From contig NW_003152753.1 of NCBI RefSeq assembly GCF_000003605.2, forward strand, positions 142,549 through 169,806: DNA of 27,258 nucleotides. Direction: 5' to 3'. Below the pieces are notes generated by a model. It was given only the letters and a program-made list of their open reading frames with translations, had not been told where the DNA came from and did not search any database. Below are positions 18,372 to 27,258 of the stretch, in pieces (position 1 is the first letter of the stretch; every line of letters starts with the position of its first letter). This stretch comes from Saccoglossus kowalevskii (Eukaryota > Hemichordata > Enteropneusta > Harrimaniidae). Made by a program: the position numbers and the translations under genes.

Positions 18372-21300
18372 GCATTCAATATTCTCTTTATCAACTTCCC
18401 AATTTCTATTGAAATATTTACCATATAAATGTAATTTGCAGAAATGAAGGAGATGTACTTTGTAGTTCTTGTCGGGAAGAAGGAATAATGGATTCTTTGT
18501 TAAATATTGAACAGGTAAGCCGCACAATGTATCCTTCTTGTGAATGCGTACGTGTACTTGTACTTGTCAAGCTGGTCCAATGTGCCAAATAGTCAACATG
18601 TTGTTACACATTTCAAACATTACCGTGACATCTCTTCACGTTACCTCGATCACAGTACCATACATGGTTCTTCTTATTTAACAGGCATATCCGGATAGAG
18701 CCATAGCAAGGGAACTGAATAAACACAACGTACAGTGCATAAACATAGGATGTGATTGGACGGGCAGTTTCAAGGATTACAAATTGGTAAGCAAAACACC
18801 TAATATAAAGTCAAAACTTTGTTGTTCCTATCTTCGGAATCTACTACGTATTTGATTCAATTTATTTTATCGTATTTTAATTGAAAATGAAATGAATATA
18901 TAATGATATACACCGTATTTGTTACAAGTGATAGGTTTCAGTTTTCTCAGCCACAACAGACGATGTTTCTCTGGAACACTGATAGATCAAAGTAAATAAA
19001 ACGGTTATACAGAATACTATATAACATACTTGCTATACTATTATAGGATCACAATCCGACTTGTGAATATGAAATGATAAAATGTGTCAATAGAAATGGA
19101 TGTAATGTATCAATTCAACGTGGAAATCTATCATCTCATCTGGAGAAGGATTGTCCAATGAGAATAGTAAAGTGTGAACATTGTCAACATGAGACAGCAT
19201 TTATAGATATGGAGGTAAAGTTTAACGAAATTTGTTTTGCGTGAGCATCACGGCCACACCTGACATTGTACGGCGATGGACGTTGATTTATTTACATATA
19301 TCGATGAGATGTGTATCTGTAGTTAGACTACATTCATCTACGATTTTAACAATCATATATATTCTTCATAGATTCATCTTCGTGAATGCGCTGATGTCAC
19401 CAAGGAAACCAACTCATGCAAGGAGAAAACTGTGAGAAAAACGGTAATTCAATGCAGCATTAGATTGTACCTTTCCCGTTTCATACACAGAGGGCGTAAT
19501 GCAAAGTGATTCCTTCTTTTTACCTCGTCCGCCCGTAATTTTCCCGCTAAAATTTGTTGAGATGCAATTAAATGTTGCGCTATTTTTTTATATTCTGTAA
19601 GGGAACGTGAGATTAGCACAGTTCATTTGATATTAACTGAGAAGCATAAATACTATAGTTTATAGTTTTTTTGTTCATGTAAAAGACCATTCGAAATTAA
19701 AAAACGAGAATAGATTTACCTCTGTGAATCTGTACCTACATAACATGCTTCAAACACAGTGCATGTGCATTCTTTTGATGACCCAATTCAAGATGGTCGA
19801 ATTGTGGCCATTTTATTGTGTTTAGATATTATAGCCTCCTAGCCTGACGAGGTCGCATGAGTTGCGCCCTTCCGCGGTTCCCAAACCCAACACAGTGAGC
19901 GCTGATGCCGTTCGGCCGGCGAGGACACTACTCGCGCCTACACACATGTCAGGCTAATGGCCTCCGTCCTTAAAGTGTTATTAATTTGATAACATATTCA
20001 GGTGTCATTTCTCCCTCAATCCGAGCTTCACAGGCATTCTTTCAAGATGTGTTAGACACCATACAGATATTTAGTTTATAAAGGGTTTATTCAAATCATG
20101 ATTTATCTTACATTAGGGTATTATGTTAGATCTTTGGCCGGCAATTTCTACTGTACCTTAGAATTAGTGAATCCCTCTCAAATATCACCGATCTCACCTC
20201 CGGGATTTATACGCAATATATTTTTTTTATTTTTGATGAATGTTATTTTATTGAATTAGTTATTATTATTATGTCAATTTCATCATAAATCACAGTGGAG
20301 TTCACATATTATGGGCAAGGCGATCAATAGTTCCACTATGTTTTGTTTTAGATGACCGACCATACTGAACCAGAATCCTCAATCTGCTCAAAAGACCTGG
20401 TATTCTGTGATTTCAAGGAAATCGGGTGTGAAGATATGGTGAGTATGCTTACATCGGAAGAGAATGGGACATTGACTGACTTTCAAAAGAAACAATTACT
20501 AGTATTCATCGGCGTGAGAGAAACGTTTTGTAGTATGATTTCTGTTTGCCTCTTGCAGATTGAGAAACACAAAATGGCGGAACATAGCACTGTTTCGTTG
20601 GTGGGGCACTTACATATGATGTTACGGTTCATTCTCCCTTTCATATCAATGTTACAAAGTACACAGGACAGCGTAAATACGATAGTTAACATTAACTAAA
20701 CACTTGAAAACCAGGAAAAGAAGATTCTGTGTCTGCAGTCTGATGAGAAGAGAATAGCAGACCGATTGTCTAGATTATCGACTAGAAACGAGAGAGAGAA
20801 TAGCGAAGATGACGCTTTGGTTCGGACGGTAGAGAAACATGATAAATCGATAGTAGGACTGAATAATTGCATTGCGGTTACCAATAAAAAGATTAATACA
20901 TGTGAAGGCATGATTGTGGTATTGAACAACGAAGTGGGAACGATGACTGACAATGTCACTTTGTTGTCAAGACAACAGAAGAAGTATACTGAGATGATAG
21001 AGGCGTTAGAGAAAAAAGTGAAAGCACAAGATAGAATTATCGCTTTAAAAGATGTTGCTATTGCTGAACAAGATTTAAGAATACAAAGTCTAGAAATGGC
21101 GTCCTATGATGGTGTGTTGGTTTGGAAGATAACAGACTTCGCTCCTAAAAGACAAGACGCCATCAGTGGAAGAACCACCTCTATCTACTCACCTTGTTTT
21201 TATAGTAGTCGCCATGGATACAAGATGTGTGCTCGGATATATATCAATGGTGATGGAATGGGGAAGGGTAACCACGTATCTTTGTTCTTCGTGATCATGA

Positions 21301-21569
21301 AGGGAGAGTCTGACGCCCTCTTGCGATGGCCATTCCGTCAGAAGGTCACTATGATGTGGTTAGATCAGATTAACAAAGATCACGTGATCGATGCATTTCG
21401 ACCTGACCCTACTTCAAGTTCATTTCAACGTCCTAAACACGACATGAACATTGCCAGTGGATGTCCTCTATTCATGCCGCTATCACAGTTGGAAAGTCTA
21501 CGTCATCATTACGTCAGAGATGACACTGCATTTATCAAAATATTTGTTGACACTAGTGATTTATCTTAA
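17865..21569 (+). CDS. TRAF-2: tandem TRAF paralogue with an in-frame stop in the coiled coil
   Basis: Same architecture as TRAF-1. Exons: 17865-18010, 18442-18514, 18685-18786, 19047-19214, 19372-19443, 20352-20438, 20559-21569; the first six have identical lengths and phases to TRAF-1 and all introns are GT-AG. The RING (residues 20-59) is intact. In exon 5 the zinc-finger pair C-x2-C has become T-x2-C. TAA at 20697-20699 would end the protein after 262 residues, before most of the coiled coil and the MATH domain. The frame then stays open for 290 codons to T-S-D-L-S and TAA; read through, it would be 552 residues. The MATH half is about 95% identical to TRAF-1. It may be a young pseudogene, a truncated RING/zinc-finger protein, or rescued by splicing or an allele without the stop. 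Identity as TRAF is certain; functional state is not. Confidence 0.88.
18334..18371. repeat. ATT microsatellite in TRAF-2 intron 1
   Basis: A perfect ATT array of 38 bp sits inside the first coding-region intron, about 70 bp before the exon 2 acceptor. Confidence 0.95.
19840..19956. repeat. GC-rich island with 9-bp terminal inverted repeats in TRAF-2 intron 5
   Basis: TAGCCTGAC at 19840-19848 is perfectly inverted as GTCAGGCTA at 19948-19956. The 117 bp between are strikingly GC-rich (for example TTCGGCCGGCGAGG) inside an AT-rich intron. TRAF-1 intron 5 is only 167 bp against 908 bp here, so an insertion is likely. It may be a small MITE or SINE fragment; no full tRNA-like structure is seen. 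Confidence 0.5.
20697..20699 (+). other. In-frame premature TAA in TRAF-2 exon 7
   Basis: The codon series is ...AAC ATT AAC TAA ACA CTT GAA AAC CAG... at exon codon 47. It aligns with a Thr or adjacent codon in TRAF-1 and is in the same frame as the downstream coiled coil and MATH domain. There is no frameshift, so one base change accounts for it. Confidence 0.95.
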
Positions 21570-24500
21570 TCCGCGATGTTTCTATTACACATATGAATCG
21601 TCAATTCTCCTCATCAAGTACGACAATTCTAAACACACCAATGGCGGAGCCGCAGAACCCGTAGTTACCCATACACAAATAGCCCACAATGCACTCATCA
21701 ACGATGTCAGTGTTACATTCGTACACTGGTTTAACAGGGTGTAACTAATTTGAAAGTGTCATTAAGCATGTATGGTATATCCATACCGTGTCCTTCTAAA
21801 TAGTTTCTCATAAACAAATGTACCATCTTCTCATTATTCTGTGTAATTAATATTAATAGAAGATTAGACAAATAATTAGATTCAGTGATGAGATGTAACC
21901 TTTGATAACTAGTCTTTGTTTTACAGAAATTGAAACCTTATAGCAACTTGAAAGTAACATTTTCAAGCACATTATATTGTAAAAGAAATAGCATTCGCAT
22001 AAATGTTAATCTTGTTGTGATTTGTGTTGCTCACTAGGATATGTTCACTCCACACATTCACTAGGATATAGTATCACATCATGATTTTTAACATTTGCTC
22101 TATTTGATTGATTGTTATGAATAATGTAATAGCTATTATAACGCATTGGTGACATGCAGGTCAGCTGCGCCATATTTGTTATCACTCGACATATCTACTC
22201 AATTGAATATACGTATGATGATAATAAATATGTGTTAGTAGTACAAGAATCCGTTTATGCGAATGCGTTTATTGCGCAATGACATACCGTTGCGTATACG
22301 TACTGAGTATGACGTAGATAGGAGCACTCGTTAACAGATGTATTGTATGCTACGAAGAAAACAAACAGTGTTGTACTGAAAATGTTGAATTGTTCTCGTT
22401 ACGAATATCGAGTTACGAAAACATCGGGTTACAACAATGACAACGCCCATATTACATATTACAGTTACGGCCAACATAGAATTATTGTTTTGTTTAACGT
22501 TATATATTTTCCGTAACTCGAAGTTCGGTCAACTGTTATTGAAGTTCGAGCCCCATAAATTTGGACGTTCAACAAAAACAAAAAATATTACCTGTAACTT
22601 GAAGTTCTGTTAACTGGAAATTGAACCTCGAGTTACAATTTGGAAGTGGTTTTGCAAAAGACGATGTAATTTCTAAAATATGGGCATCTCGTTGTACTGT
22701 GCAGATGATTTAACAAACAAGAGTAATTGCACACATTCTTTCTATTTTTCACATAGTATTCTCACATTCCCTTGTGTATGAGCGTGTCGGAGCGGATTGA
22801 AAACGTAATTACAGCGATATCAAATAAGACGCTATTATGACATAATTAATTACGCGATTATTATTGACTGTCATGTTTTTATAATAGTGTCATTATGATC
22901 CTTATAATGATAGTTATGTAACGTATAGTTAAAATGACATAAAAAACGGTCTGAAGAACATGAATTGGAAAATAACATAAATTTCTACATTTCTTTTATT
23001 ATGTTATTAAATATCCATTTTGTACTATAAATCAATGTCACATCAATGTGTTTTATATAACACCTTTATAAAATTTTAATCTGAAAAATTAAAATATTAT
23101 TATTAAATATAAAATTGTTATAAAAGCTATTTCAAAATATGCGATTTTATAATGCTCTCGAACAAAAGGGTTGTTATAGTCAAATATTAATTTTCTCCAA
23201 ACTTTTCATAAAGTCTTATTATTTTCAACATAAAAGTGTGTATTAAAATATTATTTCATTTTATAGTTTCAATATTCTGAAATGTCATAATAACGCAATT
23301 AAATGGTGGTTAATCTCTGTTTTACTGGATTGTTCATAAACTCAAATTTTAAAAACGCTGAGTTAAGTCAATCACTGTAATATATATTTTAAAATGTTAT
23401 TGTCTACGACTTTTGGATGTGACGGCGATATTGTATTGTGAAATGAGGGCTGCCATATTACAAAATACCAATTTGTTATTTTTATAATAGTGTGAGGGAA
23501 ATATCAAAAAGTCACGACGTATAAAGGATACAAGTGATATTGATAGCGACGCTCACAGTAGTCATGAACGAGAAGTTCTCTGTGTTATTGATAGGAAAAA
23601 CAGTGAAGTCGACCATACAGTCTGGGTAATAGTGAAGGAAGTGTTGCCTGTCACTTTTGTAGCGTTTATTATCATCAGTCTAAAACATCTACTTCACTGT
23701 CGGGCAACCCCGCTTTTCACCAATTTTTAATTATTGGCTGATCCAATAACCATATGTACTTCAACCTACAGCATGAACTGATGTCCATTCGAGGTCCCTG
23801 GGCTATGACATAACAAATTACAACGTATCTAGACTCTAGAAGAAAGGATAGGAAACTGGGGCATATCCTTTGATGCAATCTGGGTTACGTTAATTAATTA
23901 AGTTCTAATTGGTTGTAATGATCTTTAAATTCAACTGCAACTTACTCCCTATCATTTGAAAATCTTCCCCAGGTCAACAAAAATGACCAGTATGCAAAAT
24001 ATCTTGTATTTTGAGAATATTTATGAATTGCAATTCTCATACATATTTGTTTAGTAACACAAATCATGAATCAACTAATCACGTGACATACAATGGGAAA
24101 AAGTTTTAAGGTTTTTTTTAAAAAGAAACACAAAGTGTGCGTTTCACAAATTATTGTCTCTCAAAAACAAAACTATTATGAATATTTACCGGTAATGAAG
24201 CAATGATACAGATAATTGACAATTTAAGATCGTTAAATTAGTTCAAAAACGATATACAAAGATTGTATTGTTCAACATCTGTGGTACTACATATAGTGAC
24301 TTATTTGTTCGCCTTAGATAATACAATTATATATTAGAGTTAGTTCAAAGCCAAGCTCTGATATCATTTGTGGGTCAGTTTTCAATCCTTGCTCTCATGG
24401 GGTCTATGGTCGTATTAAAAAAAATTATTTTCATTTAAGTTGCATTGTGTGACATTCATTGTCTCATAATGAACTTTGTATTTCTATGCAAATGAAGAGT

Positions 24501-25200
24501 TGTCAGTGGTTAATTTCAATGAATATACATTTTACACGTGATTTGCTGTATTTTGATCTGGTGTATTCGGTTTATGACCTATAGCATATTCCATTATAAC
24601 CTATATCAACATGTTATTGGCCTTTAGCATTCAGTTTTAATAAATGCTGTTGCTAGAAAAATTTGGATAAAAATGTATGGCCATCGAACTACTTTTTAGA
24701 CAAAATATGTGTCAAACACCCATGATTTTAGAGCTCTTTATCATTGATTATTTTAGAAAAAAATCTTTCTCAAAAAATTCTTCAGATACATAAGGTCTAA
24801 AAATGATAAAAAATCTTTATGCTTATCCAAATACTACGTATTTATTTGTTTTGAACAATACTTTAACCGGAATCACTATTATATTTTGCATGTTTTCAGG
24901 CAGTTTTTGTCCCAAAACAACATTTTGCACCGGGTAAAATAAAGCAAAACCCGATAACCCGTGTTTAAATTAACAATTAGGTATCACAAAAAGTGATATT
25001 TTTGTTGCTCTTATATAATAGGCTGAATACCCACAAACGACCCTAATTGCAGCCATTGAAAAACATCAGTGACGACGCTTATATATTTGGAGAAATGTAG
25101 GTATTCCGAGAAAATCATCCGCCCCCTTGAAGTGTTAAATGAACAGTCCCTAATAAAGCAAAGACATATGATTAAATCAATACTTAAATAGCTTATTCCA
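21570..25200. other. TRAF-2 3' UTR and a long AT-rich intergenic region
   Basis: The first AATAAA after the stop is at 22223-22228. Apart from the repeat pair at 22512-22631, I recognise no exon, RNA gene or mobile-element protein. A short motif TTTTTATAATAGTGT occurs twice (about 22875 and 23478) in the same orientation, possibly traces of an old element. Confidence 0.45.
22512..22631. repeat. Degenerate direct repeat of a GTAACT(C/T)GAAGTTC motif
   Basis: Two related units of about 40 bp (22512-22550 and 22592-22631) share GTAACTyGAAGTTC, GTyAACTG and TTGAA. Inverted forms of the same words (CGAGTTACG, CGGGTTACA) lie just upstream at about 22409-22434. This looks like the remnant of a repetitive element with internal symmetry. 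Confidence 0.5.
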
Positions 25201-25212
25201 CAGTGTCTTTCT

Positions 25213-25383
25213 ATTGGTTGATATCTAAGACTTCCGGCTGCTGATGTGCATTCGGATTGGTTACATCAATATGTTAATAAAATCTCCACAGTGCTACATT
25301 ACGGTAGATGTTCTTTGCGAACAACTTCCAACACACATCTTTTCCATATTCGTGCAGCTTTCGTGCAACAGTCAAGTATTGCG
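25213..25383 (+). promoter_or_regulatory. Candidate promoter and non-coding first exon of the secreted-protein gene
   Basis: Two inverted CCAAT boxes (ATTGG at 25213-25217 and 25256-25260) precede a stretch ending GCG followed by GTGAGA, a good donor with GT at 25384. The next acceptor, ATATATTTCAG ending at 25632, starts the exon that carries the signal peptide. The intron would be 249 bp. The transcription start is not determined. Confidence 0.4.
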
Positions 25384-25632
25384 GTGAGAATACATGTGTT
25401 ACTCTTGTTTACCAAACCGACGGTGACGATGATGAAATACATTTATTGAGCAATTCATCGAGTGAAACTTTATAACAGTCAAAAATTATCATTATTATTT
25501 CTTTCTATTTTGTCAACTGGATAAAAATCATGTGATAATTCTGGTTTTAGCTGGTAAAAGACGGTACGAGATTATAATATTTAAAGACTTTTATTAATTT
25601 TGCTTTTTTTTTCTAAAAATTATATATTTCAG

Positions 25633-25727
25633 ATCAAAAGGGAAGCCGGCGTTAAAAGATGTTTCTTAAAGTTGTACTCGCTATTTGTGTGGTGTGCAAT
25701 ATTATCGCGATTTCATCGTCTAGACCG
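25633..25727 (+). CDS. Signal-peptide exon of a secreted protein or prohormone (partial; coding part 25659-25727)
   Basis: After the acceptor at 25631-25632 and a 26-base leader, ATG at 25659 opens a frame encoding MFLKVVLAICVVCNIIAISS, then S-R-P. This is a textbook signal peptide: short n-region with Lys, hydrophobic core of about 14 residues, small residues before the likely cleavage site. It ends in CCG followed by GTAAGT, a strong phase-0 donor. The remaining exons are not identified. A candidate second exon at 26300-26377 (acceptor CTGACAG, 25 codons, TGA) would give a 48-residue precursor, but this is speculative. Neuropeptide, venom-like, antimicrobial or other secreted products are all possible. 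Confidence 0.6.
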
Positions 25728-27179
25728 GTAAGTAGTCAGTTAATACACTCTCAAGATATTCAAGGTGTGCTGTGGTGTTTCTGAATTTCATGTCATCTGC
25801 TACTGAGACTGGTCTATTGTCTACTCGACTGTATAATATTCATCCCATCAAATTAATGTTACAAATGTCTAACCGTAAACTCATACTAGTCGAATAAGGT
25901 CTGAAAATCCATTTGTTAAATTAAATATATCGACTGACGATGGTGGCGTTGGTACATTGAATCTCATATGAATTGAATGCATATTCTAAAAAATGAACAT
26001 GATACTCAATTATTTACATTCACTAATTGTGAATGTTACTGTCCCATGTGTCGATAACGACTCGACTTATGACAAAATCGTAGGTCACGTAAAAATTGGT
26101 AACTTAGTGGCCACATTCCTAAGCAACCACTCAACAATATTGGACATACTTGACGAAAGTTTGGGTTGGACGTTGTAGCGATGGTATGGTACTAGTAAAT
26201 AAAAAAGGTCATTTTGTAATTGATTGTTTAAAAAGATATATTCCCGCGGATGTTTAATTCAGTATTATTAATGCATATGCGCATATGTGTTCCTGACAGA
26301 GCATAGACGTTTGCATTTTACGTAGCTTCTTTGATATGCTTCGTAGCATGCCTAGTATTTCGAAGCCCAGTTATTGATGCATACATTATCAATTGGTGTC
26401 GATGAATGACATCATTCGCGTTAATACACGTGTAATTGAGTAGCTTAATAACATAGCGCGATGAGTTGTGTTATTCAAATTTGCCTTCCAATCATAATTA
26501 TGTTGAACCTACTAAATCGGGATTGGTAGCGTGTTAATAATGCGAGTGAATTGAAATCCTGTCAGTGTGCATGCCAGGAGTGATATATTATTATGTCTGC
26601 GTGTAATTGGACAGTGCTTTAATGATCTCATCGCTCAAGTAGATACATATGCTGAAATGAATTGACAGATAATCAGCAAATTGTGGTAGCATTTAATTTG
26701 TTGTAATCACCATTTGCGAGTAGGCTAATTTACATAGATAAGAGGAGTCCCTTGATTTCTCATAAATACAACTGTGAAATGAACAACTTTACATATAGCA
26801 TTCATGTAAATGGCCTCGTAAAGACTTTAGATACTTTGATAAGATGCGACGGCACTGAATAATTTGTGGGTTTTTTTCCCCACACATGATGCACTTAATT
26901 AACCTTTGCCAAATAGGTTGCAATATGAGTGGTTTGTCTGGTGAATACGGTTGTATGCATGGAAATAGCCCGAACAATTATTCGAATGTACACTTTTTAT
27001 TAATGTAAAACGCTTCTCAAAATAACAAAAAGTAATGTAATGTATTTTCACATTATGTGGCATTTCATATTATAAGAATGGAGGAAATGAGATAAACCTA
27101 TGACGTCAGCTTACTCAGATCACTAATGTACAAAATGGGAAGAAACTCTTTTATCTATAATATCTCAACATTTTTTCAG
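25728..27179. other. Probable first coding-region intron of the secreted-protein gene and beyond
   Basis: No exon with a recognisable domain was found. It contains a 14-bp palindrome CATATGCGCATATG (26274-26287) and a perfect CRE TGACGTCA (27101-27108), neither tied to a transcript. Confidence 0.35.
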
Positions 27180-27180
27180 T

Positions 27181-27220
27181 GATATAAGGTGATATAAGAT
27201 GATATAGGGTGATATAGAAT
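27181..27220. repeat. Decamer tandem repeat GATATARRRT, four units, reaching toward the window edge
   Basis: Four consecutive 10-bp units (GATATAAGGT, GATATAAGAT, GATATAGGGT, GATATAGAAT) are followed by a degenerate fifth (GACATATGTA). The array or its decay may continue past the window. Confidence 0.85.
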
Positions 27221-27258
27221 GACATATGTACCATGGGGTGATAAAGGATGACAGTCTG

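Noticed and set aside
20766..21569. Separate MATH-only gene starting after the premature stop of TRAF-2
   Set aside because: The frame there opens with TTG, not ATG; the first ATG is at 20910 within the coiled coil and no promoter is evident, so it is better read as the rest of exon 7. An internal start is not excluded.
26300..26377. Second exon of the secreted-protein gene
   Set aside because: Phase and acceptor allow it, but the polypyrimidine tract is poor and 25 open codons can arise by chance; kept only as a remark.

Overview
The window is nuclear DNA of an animal, most likely a marine invertebrate. It is AT-rich, its genes are split by short GT-AG introns, and it carries microsatellites, decayed LINE fragments and MITE-like elements. 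The coding content is a tandem family of TRAF (TNF-receptor-associated factor) genes of TRAF2/TRAF3 type. Such expansions are known in molluscs, brachiopods and amphioxus. Nothing here fixes the phylum, and a spiralian is only a guess.

Layout, all genes on the plus strand. (1) Positions 1-19 appear to be the last codons and stop of an upstream TRAF paralogue (TRAF-0), followed by a 197-bp ATATT microsatellite. (2) 20-8900 is intergenic. It holds a MITE-like element (433-646), a 75-bp box that recurs before the next gene (1066-1140), a decayed LINE reverse transcriptase (3839-4610), a cluster of promoter-like motifs (kB, CRE, TATA, heat-shock element, two MEF2 sites; 5784-6851) and an antisense LINE 3' end (7436-8675). 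(3) 8904-12729 is TRAF-1, with seven coding exons and a 242-N assembly gap seven codons before its stop. (4) 12730-17864 is intergenic and holds the second copies of the box and of the MITE. (5) 17865-21569 is TRAF-2, with the same seven exons and the same exon lengths except in exon 7, but with an in-frame TAA in the coiled coil. (6) 21570-25200 is AT-rich and essentially empty. (7) 25200-25727 holds the 5' end of an unrelated gene for a secreted protein: a possible promoter, a non-coding exon and a 23-residue signal-peptide exon.

TRAF proteins are cytosolic adaptors. The RING and zinc fingers recruit or act as ubiquitin ligases, the coiled coil trimerises, and the MATH (TRAF-C) domain binds receptor tails upstream of NF-kB and JNK. 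TRAF-1 has all of these parts. TRAF-2 as written would stop at 262 residues and lack the MATH domain.

The most notable signal is mosaic divergence between the two paralogues. The MATH half of exon 7 and most of exon 4 are about 95-97% identical, while the neighbouring exons and the rest of the coiled coil are strongly diverged. That is the pattern expected from gene conversion. It extends into a gene with a premature stop, so TRAF-2 is either a very young pseudogene, a truncated regulator, or rescued by splicing. A 42-nt phase-0 GT...AG segment encloses the stop.
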